Shown here piece after piece: positions 46,503 to 57,925 of a stretch of DNA of 64,000 bases. The notes under the pieces were generated by a model. That model saw nothing but the letters and a program-made list of their open reading frames with translations. It was not told the origin of the DNA and searched no databases. Source of the stretch: Eretmocerus hayati (taxonomy: Eukaryota; Arthropoda; Insecta; Hymenoptera; Aphelinidae); assembly GCA_029851415.1 (NCBI GenBank), contig CM056742.1, forward strand, positions 150,293,121 to 150,357,120, written 5' to 3'. Made by a program: the position numbers and the translations under genes. How positions within the stretch are numbered: position 1 is the first letter of the stretch; every line of letters starts with the position of its first letter.

Positions 46503-47263
46503 TTTTTTTTTTTTTTTTTTTTTTTTTAAGGTGGTTATAGGGCGAATACGCTGCGACGTACGAAGGAGAGGCACCGGTCAGCCGAACACGGCTGGCCAGC
46601 ACCTCCCCAACAGTCCCGGGCTGGAATCCGCATCGATACGGCCATCCGAACCGGGTAAACCATCTCTTCCTTCTCCGTTGGCGCCGGCCATCGGACAAGG
46701 AAGAGATCCAGCAACTTACCAATCCGGCCCCGGCACCGCGTGAGCATTACTTCAAGGCCGGCGGCGTCTCGCGCTCAGGATCGAGCGACTCTCTTCTCGC
46801 GACTCGCAGGTGTTGTTTCTCCTTCTTCGATCTTCTTCCATCTCTTCATTCTTCTTTCTTCTCTCTTCTTTCTTCAATCTTCGATCTTCTCTCTTCTCTC
46901 TTCTTTCTTCTCCCTTCAATGCATCATGTCCCTCCTGGAACAATTTGGGCCTCTTCTGTTTGAATCGTCAGACTCACGGTGATTCGCCTGCTTCGAGGCG
47001 CCTCACTTCCCTCTCTTTCTCCTCTTTGCGGGTCATCACCAGCTTGATGTATCCGGTGAGTCTATCCCATGTCTCCTGGTTGCGGAGCAAGTACGGGACG
47101 AGATTCTCAGGTGTTAGTTGAGCACCCAGCCATTCATCCAGCTCGGCGCGCTCTCTCCGGGTGTCGCTGCACTTGAACAGGGCATGTTCGGCGTCATTCC
47201 AGTCGTCCCCGCATGGCTGACATGCTGGGGTCATCCTCTTCTTGAAGGGTCGTCTTCTTCTTG

Positions 47264-47306
<43 letters not shown>

Positions 47307-47345
47307 CTGATATCGTGTTACGGACGATTTGGACGTTTCCTTCAA
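46503..47345 (-). mobile_element. LINE 3' end with poly(A) tail (R1/I-type C-terminus)
   Basis: Minus-strand frame 47345-46974 encodes the C-terminal zinc-knuckle typical of R1/I-group LINE ORF2: CQPCGDDWNDAEHALFKC (CX2C...HX4C), then ERAELDEWLGAQLTPENLVP and MTRKEEKEREVRRLEAG. It is followed on the same strand by a 3' UTR (46970-46528) and an A tail (T run 46503-46527 on plus). The reverse transcriptase core is absent. The upstream end merges with a CT/GA dinucleotide run (47266-47304) that reads as repeated Glu-Arg, so the truncation point is near there. The 3' UTR has a long pyrimidine-rich stretch (46830-46918 on plus). Confidence 0.75.
47266..47304. repeat. CT/GA dinucleotide microsatellite
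   Basis: About 19 CT units in a row, at the 5' end of the truncated LINE fragment. Confidence 0.9.
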
Positions 47346-47913
47346 GAACAGTTACCATGGCGCGAGACCCTCATCATGTGTGGTACTCAACTTTGACTTT
47401 CTTTCGCAAAGAGTGAAGAATTTAGAGCCCGCAAACTCAGAGCTCCGAAAATTGGTCTCAAGGTTAGGGCGATAACTCTGGATCTTCTTTACATTACGTC
47501 TACGTCTATGCTCTGCATGAAGTCTGGGGCCTGAACATTACTCACCCGCTCGCAGAATGACCATATCTCTGCAGGACTATTCCGACTAGCCTGAACTATA
47601 CATACTTCGTATTTACAAACTATACATAAGCAGCCGCACCGTACGTCCGGAACAAATCTCACGATCACTGTGAACTACTGGATGAAATGATCTGAAATTT
47701 TGCACAAACATAGTTGAAGGACATTGCTTGCATGTAATGGAAGGTTTGTGATGAAAAACAATAACGGAAAAATTAGAAAAATCATAGCATTTTCCAAGAT
47801 ATACGCGTATTCTCTCAATGCGAGCACAATTTTCGACATGCGGAAAGTTTTTCAGTTTTGAACTACAGCAAAACTCAAAGCGAGAAAGTTGTTCGGAATC
47901 GTCTAAATGATGT

Positions 47914-48223
47914 TGTTGATTTACTTGAGAGGGTCGAAGGGTTGATGAGGGGCACAAGACTGGGACTCAATACTTTCATTATAAATAAATGTGTATATTC
48001 AATTAACAACAATACAGAATGTTACATATTGCCGGCTTGGCTCTTCTAGCACAAGTAGTTGCTCTCTCTTCTCTCTCCAGGTTCGCTGCTGCGCACACCA
48101 CACTCATACATACACACATAAGTAGACTCATATTCTAGACTGCAGGTGGCACCACGCATCAGCCACTGCTTCTGGCAGACGACACATATAGTCATACAGG
48201 ATAAATTTACTCACAACTCAACA
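47914..48223 (-). repeat. copia 3' LTR
   Basis: 310 bp, TG...CA ends with 5-bp inverted tips (TGTTG/CAACA). Contains an AATAAA-like poly(A) context (ATAAATAAATG). Pairs with 57082-57391. A PPT lies directly outside at 48224-48233 (minus strand). Confidence 0.93.
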
Positions 48224-48266
48224 CGCCTCCTTAAATTTATCCTGTGAATCATCATTAAAATATGCT

Positions 48267-48517
48267 TCAAATGTCACAAGTTAAATTAGCCATTTCTCTG
48301 AACTTTTCAAACTTTTGTCTACCAAGAGACTTTGTCAATACATCAGCAATGTTTTCATCAGACTCAACTTTCCTCACATCAATTATACCTCTCATGTAAT
48401 TCTCATTAACAAAGTGATAATGTGTTTCAATGTACTTTGAATTTTTTGTAAAATTTCCAAATTTGGCAAGACTTATAGCACCTGAATTATCTTCATAAAT
48501 TGGAATCGATTTCTCCA
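48267..48517 (-). pseudogene. copia RNase H, C-terminal part
   Basis: Residues around IYEDNSGAISLAKF, KYIETHYHFVNENY and NIADVLTKSLGRQKF are the classical C-terminal RNase H and tail motifs of copia Pol. The N-terminal part of this domain lies at 50808-51200, on the other side of the 2.3-kb insertion; removing that insertion and one 2-bp duplicate restores reading continuity across the joint. Confidence 0.88.
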
Positions 48518-50807
48518 CACTGAGAGCCATGAATCGTACACCTGACTATATGTTGATAGTTGTCTCAACTATCCGCTATATCGTCCACCCGACGCTGAAA
48601 TATAGTCTCTTGAACGTTCCAAATCGTACCGTCGACTCAGCGAGATAGTAATAGTTACTATCCGAAAGTTCTGACAAGCATATGAGAAGTGGGGATGGCG
48701 CTACGGATCGTCTGCTGTATTATACCATCAGTTGCCATCAGTCCCATTTGAATAACATGGAGACAGATTCACACCACTTCTTATTTGATTTGATAGCATT
48801 TTGAGTTGAAGAAGGCATCTACTAGCATAATCTGTCTTCCAATAATTGAATCTGATGCAAAAGAATACATTGTTCTTTTTGTGGAACCAAGATGATGAAC
48901 TGGTAGAACCAGCTTTCAGGTTATAGGTCCTGCGTAGCCAGCCAAGTGACTTCGCATGGACTCAAGATTCTTTTCTTGTGGATGTCTTATCCTTCCAAGC
49001 ATCAGCTGGAATCATCGACTGATGAATGAAATTATCCTGGCATGTCTCTAAACTATGGAAACGTTAGTCCATATAGCATTGGCCTGTAATGTGGAGGAAG
49101 TTCATGCCTTATTTTGCATGATCTACTAGAAATATTCACAGACTGATCTGCAGGGACTCATTGAAACAACTTTTACACAGCTTGATTCTTAACTTTAATT
49201 ATCCACATGTATGAGATTAATGGGGTTGCACTCGCATATTTTTGTTATAATCATTTTGAGGGGTAATTTTTCCAACAGGAGAGGAAGGACTTGGAATTAA
49301 ATGATCTTACCATCGTCATTCTCTTGCTCAAGTGTTACATAACTCCTCTCTAAGCAATTTTGGAAGCTCATTTTGTTACTTTGTTCATGATATCTCCAAG
49401 TGCCAACAAGGTTTTTCTTTCACATTTACTTGAGCTCATACAGTGAATCCTGAATAATGATTTTTTCTCCTTGACCAAACTTGTATTCCAACTTTTTAGA
49501 GATAATACAAGTATGTGATTGAATGGCTAATTGAATTCATGGCTTCATCATTTGTGTATACAAGAATGATCCTCTATTAATGGACCTCTGCAAGCATGGA
49601 TTTTGTCGTTGTTGAAATAGAGATGGAATCTGGTGCTCCGCTTAACTCTTCCACCTCAAATAATGGCCATACTGATGGATTTCTATTTGATCTGTGATTT
49701 TTTTTCATGATTCAGCTTTGCTATGTGTAACAAAATAGATCAATCCAGAAGTATATAACTGACAAATATTTCATTTCATATTGTACTTGTCCCAAACAAA
49801 TAGAATTGATGTGATCATACCAATGAGGAGGGGTGAATCACAGAGGAAAATTTTGATAGCGCTTGGAGATATTGTCAATAATATACCAAATTAAGCATTT
49901 GGAAGCATTCAAACAAAAGTCAAATTAAGTTCAAGGAATACAAAATAAGATGACAAGATTATACAATTCCTGCTCCTGTATTCACTATGAAACTAACTGC
50001 CGTCAAACTGATAATCAAAAAGATATGTGTGTACTATCACAAACACCACAAGCATCTCAATACTGAGATGCAAAAATCTATCAGTTCCACAACTGTCACA
50101 TTCAGTGAAGGTGCAGATTAATGTGTTAATGTTTGTACGTCAAAGAAAAACATACAAAAAGTGGCATGCATTTTTTCCACTACAGAGTAATGCTATCTAA
50201 CTTTATGTACATATACTCTAGGGGCATCACAAGAAATGTTTGTTGATGGATAAACATCAATTCCAGCTGATGGCCAAGAGGGTATTACATTTACAAAAAA
50301 GAGAATCTTGAATATTTTCAAAGACACTTGGATGGCTACGCAGGGGGTTATCCTACATGCTTATCCTTGGATTGAGAAAAGATTTCTCCAAAATTTGACA
50401 TTTCTGAGAAAACCCCCAGCCTTCAGCTCATTTGAACTCAATTTTTTTCCATCCACCTAGCACACCCCAACCTAAAATTTGCATGAAATCATCAAAAATC
50501 AAAGCTCGCAGTTTCTGATAATCGATGCAAATTCATAAATTGTGATCAATCACAGAATTTTTCCCTGACAACAGCGGAATTACTTCCCACTTGAACATGG
50601 TACAGCTCACTGCAGGGTTCGTGTCTCCGACGACACGAGATAGTAACTATTACTATCTCGAAAGTTTGGGAGACTATACTATATAGTGCAGCAGACTATA
50701 TATACGTATCGTGTGAGGTAGTGTGAGGATCGTCCCGGCTGGTTTCACTATACGTATAGTCACAGGTACTATCGCATCGTGCGGTATAGTATTCATGGTT
50801 CTCAGTG
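48518..50807. mobile_element. 2.3-kb CACTG-ended DNA element nested in copia
   Basis: The left end is CACTGAGAGCCATGAAT and the right end is its inverse with one change (ATTCATGGTTCTCAGTG). The 2-bp flank CA is present on both sides (48516-48517 and 50808-50809). Subterminal palindrome-like words (GATAGTAATAGTTACTATC near 48644 and its near copy at 50640) recur near both ends. No transposase frame is found inside. CACTN termini, a 2-3-bp duplication and subterminal repeats recall CACTA/EnSpm elements; the assignment is tentative. It must be younger than the copia copy. Confidence 0.75.
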
Positions 50808-53800
50808 CATTGGGACTTGAAAATCTACTAAAATGTCTCTAATGAATTTTAACTCACTGACTGACTCTGATAAAGCAATATATTCTGCTGCTGTAGAAGC
50901 TTTGGTCACACTACTCTGTTTCTTTGATTTCCAAAATATTACATTTCCATATAATCTCATCAAATACCCTGTCGTAGACCTTCTATCGACTATATCTCCT
51001 GCATATGCATATGGTCAGAATCTACATAGCAATCTAAGGTATCAACTCTCTCATTTCTTTTGTATATTAGCTTTAAATCTCTGGTCAAGTACAAATATTT
51101 TAAGATTCTCAATGCGTATCTGAAATGTGTTTGATCATAACAATTTTGGAATCTACTCAAATAGTTAACGCTGTAACTTATATCAAATCTTGTTCCTGAA
51201 CTCAGATATCAAAGTGCTCCAATAAGGTTTCTGAATGGAATCTCGCTATTAGCAGACTGAGCAGGTTCACACTTCAAATTTTCTTCCATTGGTGTTGGGT
51301 ATAATTTAGCATTCTCTATTCTATAACGCTTGGCCAATGACTCTATATAACTCTTCTGATCTAAAGTCATGATATTGTTTTTATGACCATAATCAATATT
51401 TATCCCCAAGTAGGTCTTAATTTCACCCATATCTTTCATTCTGAACCTCTTCGTTAACAATCCTTTTATGTAATCCAAGTGTTTAAGGACTTTACAACAG
51501 ATCAACAGATCATCTACAAATAGAATGAAGTAAATTATTTGGCCTTGGATATACATGGTATACAAACAGTAATCAAAATCGTCCCTTGTAAATCCTATAC
51601 CTTGCAAAAATTCATCAACACAGTCATACCATGCTCTTGGGCTCTCGGATAGACCATATAGTGCTTTTTCTAACAAACACACTTCATCTGTTCCATCTTC
51701 ATAACCTGGAAGTTGTTTGACATAAATTTCTGACTTTACATTCCCATTCAAAAATGCTGTTTCAACATCCATTTGATGAATTATCAGTCCATTCTGACAA
51801 CTATAGGCCAATAAAAGTTTCAAAGTTTGCATTTTGGCAACAGGTGAATATATATCTTCAAGAATTTCTTTCTGTTGGAAACCTCTAACAACAAGTCTGG
51901 CTTTAAATACTCCATTTGCTTTCAAAGTGTAAATCCATTTCAAATCAAGAGCTTTCTTCCCAGGTGGGAGTTTTACCAATGTATACGTTTGATTCTTTTC
52001 TAGACACTCGACTTCTTTATCCATGGCTTCATACCAGGATTTTGATTCCTCACTTCTTATAGCCTCATTATAGGTAACTGGACAATTTGCATTCACATAG
52101 TTTACATGAAAAACACTATTGTACACACAATAATCATCAAATTTAGAAGGTTGCTTTTTAGATCTTTCTGATCTTCTCACGTTCTGCAAATTATTTTTCT
52201 CTACTTCAGGACTTTTTCTATTTTCTTCAATATCTGAAATGCTACTTCTGTCATCATGGGTTTCTAAATTTGAACTTTCTGATTCATCATCTCCCCTGTA
52301 TCCCACTAAAGTTACATCCTTTTCTATTATTTCAACATGTCTAGCTACTACAATTTTGTTATCAATCAGGACTCTATATCCCACTTTTCCATATCCTACT
52401 AGGATTCCTAACTCAGCTTTTCTATCCCATTTAGAATTTCTCTTGACTTCTGGTTCCCTGACAAAAACTTTACTGCCATATAAACGCAAGTTACTGATAT
52501 TTGGTTTTTCACCTATCAACATTTCATAAGGAGTTTTCTTTTCAATAGTATTTGCTAGAGTTCTATTTTTCAAATAAGCAGCTGTCTTCATAAACTCTGG
52601 CCAGTACTTTGGATGCAATCCAGCTTCGGATAATAAACATCTACCAGTATCCATAATTGATCTATTGTATCTCTCTGCAGTCCCATTCAATTCGTGGACG
52701 TAAGGTGGGCAAGGCTCTAAGTTTATCCCCTTATTCTTTATGAACTCAAAAATTTGGTTATTCATGTACTCTTTACCATTATCACAGTTCAAATGTTTAA
52801 TTCTTTTCCCAGTAAGATTCTCTACCAAATTCACATATCTGACGAAACAATCATAAACTTCACTTTTGCATTTAATTGTGTAAACCATAGCAGCTTTACT
52901 ATAGTCATCAATAAAAGTTACGAAATACTTGTCACCGTTAAACCCTGGAGTACTGTGTGGGCCATTTACGTCTGTATGAACAATTTCTAATAACTCTTTG
53001 GCTCTATGGCGATTATTCTCAAACGGTAGATTGTGCATTTTATTTTGGATACACGTTCCACATTTCATCAACTGTGACTCTAATTCATTTGGCAATCCTA
53101 CAACAAGTTTTTCTTTAGATAAAATTTTTAAATAATTAAAATAGACATGGCCCAAAATTTGATGATACTTTTCTTTGGAAGTCATTTTACCTGGTTCTCT
53201 TTTGGCTACATAATTTGCTTCTCTCTTCATTAAAGTACTACTCATTTTATATAAACCATTCTCTTCATACGCGATTGCAATTAATTCATTCGTATCTAAA
53301 TTGAAAATCTTTGATGTTTTCCCTATAGGAACTATTTTGTCCAATCTGTTACTTTGGCATAGCTGATGAGATTCCTATCCATCTCTTTGACGAAGAATAC
53401 GTTTCTCATATTGATTTGTTTGTCCTTCCCTTCGATATTGAAACAACTAACGACATTCCCAATTTGAGTGGCTTTAAGAACTGTTCCATCCCCTATTTTA
53501 ACCTCAACTGGCTCTCGTAAATCAATATAGTTTGAATAATATGAAAGATTATTTATGATGTGGTCAGTACACCCACTGTCGAGTAACCAATCTATTCTGT
53601 TCCCATCTACTCTAGAGCATGCAAAAATTTCAATCTTCTTATCGGAAAAATTCTCAGATTCATAGAACTCATCAAAATTATTCGTTACCTCTACAACAAA
53701 TGTTCCTGCATTGGTATTATTTTGTCTCTCGCCACTATTATAATTACTCTGTTGGTGATACCAACCGTGGCCTGATCCTCGACTATCTCGATTTTGATAC

Positions 53801-54653
53801 ATACCTCGGCCTCTTCCACGACCATTATGATAACCTCGATTGTTCTGTTGTTGATAACCGCCTCCTCGATTTTGGTAGCCGCCTCCTCGCTGTTGATAAC
53901 CACCACCTTGCTGGTGATTCACCTGATACCCCTGTTGATATTGTTGCTGCATTCCTTCCCGGTTGTTACTTCGGTCCGATCTCTTGTTGGGGCAATGGAA
54001 TAATATATGGCCTGGCTTACCACAGTAGTTGCACGTTCTGGTTTCATGGTTCTTCCTCTTTACTTTGGATACATTTGAACTTTGTCTCTGTCCTTAATTG
54101 TTATCACTTTTCTCTCGAATTTCAAACGTCTTTATTTTATTCTTGACGTATTCTGTTGTCCGATCTTCTGGCTTAAGAACATGTACTAGATCACCTATGT
54201 GACTCATTGAACTCGGAAGTGTTTTCAGCATGTAATTCATCTTTTCTTCTTCTTGAACTTTTGCACCAGCTTCTTTCTATTCATTTATCAGTTTTTCAAA
54301 TTCTGTGAAAAAACTGTCTGATTTTTCAAAATCTTTCAATTTCATATTTTCTAACCTGTTTCTTACGCAAATTTGCATCGCCGTTCCTTCAAATGAAGCT
54401 CGTCAAATTTCTTCATAAGGTCAAAAGCCAATTCTTTGTCTTTTACAAATTCCATTTGCTCATTTGATATTGCTCCATATATGTAGTTCATCGCTCTCAA
54501 ATTCATGTCATCTCAGTCTTCTTCTTTGTCTGCCGGCAATCTCGCTCTCTTCGCCACCTCATCACATTTTTTCATCTTCAAAAACAGCATGATTCTCTTC
54601 TTCCAACATGCATAATCTTTTCCATTAAAAATTGATATTTTAAAGTCGTCCAT
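50808..54653 (-). pseudogene. copia gag-pol (frameshifted)
   Basis: Gag starts at about 54653 (MDDFKISIFNGKDYACWKK) with in-frame stops near 54514 and 54380. A zinc knuckle (CNYCGKPGHILFHC) lies near 54010-54050, followed by a Gly/Tyr/Arg-rich tract and protease with WLLDSGCTDHI (about 53560-53590). A one-base loss near 53340 shifts into the 711-codon frame 53344-51209: GAG-pre-integrase (YHQILGH), integrase core with HTDVNG, FIDDYSK and DNGKEY ... HELNGTAERYNR, then reverse transcriptase with FLNGNV and active site FVDDLL. A stop at about 51206 (instead of MY-type continuation) and a later frameshift interrupt RNase H, which continues to 50808 (ISYSVNYLSRF, STAAEYIALSE). Polyprotein processing is usual for the family. 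The integrase and reverse transcriptase parts themselves are open. Confidence 0.9.
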
Positions 54654-57081
54654 CTTCTCCTCTTTTTCGACTACTTTCATAATTCGACAAGTTTCTTCCG
54701 ATACTTCGACCTCACTCTCACTTTCAAAAAAAAATGATGTGCGTCCGGAGAACGCACGGTTGATGACGAAGTCATAGAAGTTCGTTCAACAAACGGACTA
54801 ACTAGTCAAGTGAATTTTAGGATTTTCTCCAGTATATCTTTCAGTTGATTTTTGAGTTAGATGATCGACTTGTCCAGAGTCAAGATGGAATAGAGGGATT
54901 TTTCCTAGATATTCACGCGTATACAGAGACACTGCGATTATTCCGAGGGATTATTTCCATTAGTAGTTCGGTTTTGGATAACATTCTAAAGGGAATAGCA
55001 ACGCATCATTTAAAAATAATTTTGGAAAGAATTTTAAAAATTCGCTTCTATGGGAAATGTTAAGCACGAAGGCAAGAGAAAATGTAAAAAAAACAGAAAA
55101 TTTCCATCTCCTCCTGTCCTAGACAAAGGCCAAGTCAGCTGACGTGCTTGGACGTGCTACTCAACGATTTTCATGATTTTAGAGAATGAATATGGTAAAA
55201 GCCCAAGGGAATGGTGAAAACCATACTGTTGATGGATCAAGTTCACAGCCCACGCTTTTACCATATTTATTCTTCAAGATCGAGAAAATCGTGGAGCAGC
55301 ACGTCAACTGACTTAACCTTTACCTAGGACAGAAAGAGATTAGGTATTTCTGTCTTCTTTCTACATTTCGTCTTGCCCTCATTCCCAACATTCCCCATAA
55401 AACCAAATTTTTTAAATATTTTTTAAAAATCATTCCATTTTTTCACTTTTAATTCACACTCTCTGGATTGGAATAGAACATAAGTAAAGAATTTTGATAT
55501 CAGCCAAAACCTTGAGATATCCTACAATAGTCCCTTGGTATCTACTTTTGCTAAATGCTTCAAAATACAAATGGCTAAGTGTGGAATAAGCCAGTTATCT
55601 ATGGTCGATCAGAAATAAATTATCCTCATGTCATGTGAAGCTTATCGGTATTTCTGAATTGATTCACAAGCTATTGTCAGGCCATACTTAGAAGATTGTT
55701 ACACCTTAATCATTAGGGTATAGAGACATGAGATAATATATAAATATATTATTAGGATACATTACATGCCATCCGTTAACATTATGTGATACATTACAAT
55801 CCAAAGCTCAAGCATGAATGATCACATTGCTGAATCAGTAAAGTCTATGAGAATTGAGTGGAATCTTGAGTTTAGTGTAACATGCTCACATAAATATAGT
55901 ACGCCTAATTGGTTGTAGTCATCAAATGCAGTTGGAAGAGACTCTTGAATCTTGCAGCATCAGAAAGTGGTGACAGAAAGTACTTTGAAGGTGTTATTGA
56001 ACAAACAAGCCTAACGCATGGAGCCACTGTGACTATTCGAAATGAATGTAGTCCATTCTGTCATTAATTTGAAGTTTCGAAACCCAGATTGACAATAAGG
56101 AGAGTTTGATGACACTGACAGATTAAAAGGCAAACAGTGCCTCATAAAATATCATGCATCATGTAGTTTGTGGTTAATAACTTGGAGAACTGGACTACTG
56201 CTCAGTATCACTGTTCACAAAACAACAACTTTTGATCGCACGCTGGGGATATGATGGTTTTTCACAGCGCTTGCAAAAAGATGAGCCCAATCACCTCTTA
56301 GTAGAACCCCTTTCAATTCGGTATTTACTTGAACACTAATTACAACACAGACCCACTTGAGAGTCAGGGAATGTATCTTTGGTTAAATCATGGTATGATG
56401 AGACCGCAGGCAGAGAATTTAAGAATATGACATTCGTGGTTGCATGGGACCCACCGCACTCTAAAAACTGATAAACATGATTTCATCACAGTAATAACAA
56501 CACTGAAATGGAGCAACAGCTGAGCAGAATCGCGTGGTCTATGGTGTCGACTGTTGGCGTTGGCACGTCGAAAAGGTTATAACGGAGCAGGGAGGTCACG
56601 CATCTCCCTGAGAGACCGTTGTTCCATCCAATGATCATTATTTCTCGAAAAATCACTCACTTTCAATCGACTAAACAAACATTGACGAGAAACCGACTGC
56701 ATCCGACCGATGGCTTGTATCGGCTGCTGCGATCAGCCACGGATCAGCCGCGATTCATGGATATGGATATATGCATGTATATTCATAGGATATGCATATA
56801 TACCAGCGGCTCAGGGAGTTGCGCGCGCATCCATGTTACGAATATTTCGTGTCCACATGCCACACAAAATTCAACGCGAGAGAAGATGACTTCGTCATCA
56901 ATAATTCTTTTTAGTAACAATACCTTCAATGTAGTTTCTTCAAATACTTTTTCAATGATGCTCCAATTTCTCACCATGCTGCCGTGCACGTGCTACCGGT
57001 ATCTCTAACCTTTCCTTCGTGGCTGAGTTCGGAGCAAACACAATTTTCTTCAATAATCTCGCAACCAACGACCTGCTACCA
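54654..57081. other. Long copia 5' leader region with extra inserted DNA
   Basis: Between the 5' LTR and gag lie 2.4 kb, far more than a copia leader needs. It contains a foldback (55025-55435) and no recognised gene. The 16-bp word TTGATGACGAAGTCAT at 54753 recurs inverted at 56886, which might mark the ends of an inserted element of about 2.1 kb, but the word is itself near-palindromic. A long divergent leader is the alternative. Confidence 0.45.
55025..55435. repeat. Foldback repeat with about 180-bp arms
   Basis: Arms about 55025-55204 and 55250-55435 are diverged inverted copies; good blocks are ATGGGAAATGTT, TCCTAGACAAAGG and AATATGGTAAAAGC with their complements. It sits inside the copia leader region. 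Confidence 0.6.
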
Positions 57082-57391
57082 TGTTGATTTACTTGAGAGG
57101 GTCAAAGGGTTGATGAGGGGCACAAGACTGGGACTCAATACTTTCATTATAAATAAATGTGTATATTCAATTAACAACAATACAGAATGTTACATATTGC
57201 CGGCTTGACTCTTCTAGCACAAGTAGTTGCTCTCTCTCCTCTCTCCAGCTTCGCTGCTGCGCGCACCACACTCATACATACACACATAAGTAGACTCATA
57301 TTCTAGACTGCAGGTGGCACCACGCATCAGCCACTGCTTCTGGCAGACGACACATATAGTCATACAGGATAAATTTACTCGCAACTCAACA
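57082..57391 (-). repeat. copia 5' LTR
   Basis: 310 bp, almost identical to 47914-48223. The initiator-tRNA-like primer site follows on the minus strand at 57081-57072. Right-hand copy of the GATGT target duplication at 57392-57396. Confidence 0.93.
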
Positions 57392-57925
57392 GATGTAAAT
57401 ATTCAAGATTCAGATCGAATGATGCATCAGGAAAAAAAGTGGCAGTGGTTTTCGTTTCCGGATCTTTAACGTCTGAAAAGTACAAATCTGAATTCACGGC
57501 GCTGCGACAACGATCTCAATCAAACTCTTAGAACTTTTTTCCTATTGCATCAATCGATCTGAATATTTACATTATTTAGACGATTCCGAACAACTTTCTT
57601 GCTTCGAGTTTTGCTGTAGCTCAAAACTGGAAAACTTCCTCGCATGTCAAAAATTATGTTTGCGCCGAAGGAGGTTATGAAAATCTTAGAAAATGCTATG
57701 ATTTTTCTAATTTTTCCGTTATTGTTTTTCATCACAAATCTTTCATTACGTGCAAGCAATGTCCTTCAACTACGTTTGTGCAAAATTTCAGATCATCTCA
57801 TCCAGTAGTTTCACAGTGATCGCGAGATTTGTACCGGCCGTACGTTGCGGCTGCTCTCATGTAGAGTTTGTAAACTTACGTATATACGAAGCATGTATAG
57901 TTTAGGCTAGTCGGAATAGTCCTGC

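Larger units (their letters stand above)
47914..57391 (-). mobile_element. Ty1/copia LTR retrotransposon, 9.5 kb with a nested insertion
   Basis: Two 310-bp LTRs (47914-48223 and 57082-57391) start TGTTG and end CAACA and differ at about six positions by eye. The 5-bp target duplication GATGT is exact (47909-47913 and 57392-57396). The element reads on minus. Next to the 5' LTR, minus-strand TGGTAGCAGG fits a primer site for the 3' end of initiator tRNA-Met; next to the 3' LTR is a purine tract (minus TAAGGAGGCG). The order gag, protease, integrase, reverse transcriptase, RNase H identifies Ty1/copia. It has stops and frameshifts in gag and pol, a 2.3-kb DNA element in RNase H and a long unexplained leader, so this copy is dead. 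LTR similarity suggests fairly recent insertion. Confidence 0.95.
47571..57925. mobile_element. Foldback element (about 870 bp) split by the copia insertion
   Basis: The left arm is 47571-47913 and continues beyond the copia element at 57392-57427; the right arm 57546-57925 is its inverted copy. Outer ends read GCAGGACTATTCCGACTAGCCT on the left and the exact complement on the right (longer identity continues inward, for example ACAATAACGGAAAAATTAG). Joining the pieces across the copia insertion aligns the arms through the break (CGTCTAAATGATGTAAATATTC against CGTCTAAATAATGTAAATATTC), which fixes the order of events. Loop about 120 bp. The arms differ by several substitutions and indels. No coding capacity. 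Confidence 0.85.

Noticed and set aside
46810..47121. Plus-strand ORFs rich in Ser, Leu and Phe
   Set aside because: They are antisense to the LINE 3' UTR and ORF2 C-terminus and come from a pyrimidine-rich tract.
50833..51123. Plus-strand 96-codon ORF that looks faintly like an Rpn1 segment (VEALVTLLCFFDFQNITF)
   Set aside because: The opposite strand encodes copia RNase H (ISYSVNYLSRF, STAAEYIALSE) in exact continuation of Pol, so the plus frame is an antisense shadow.
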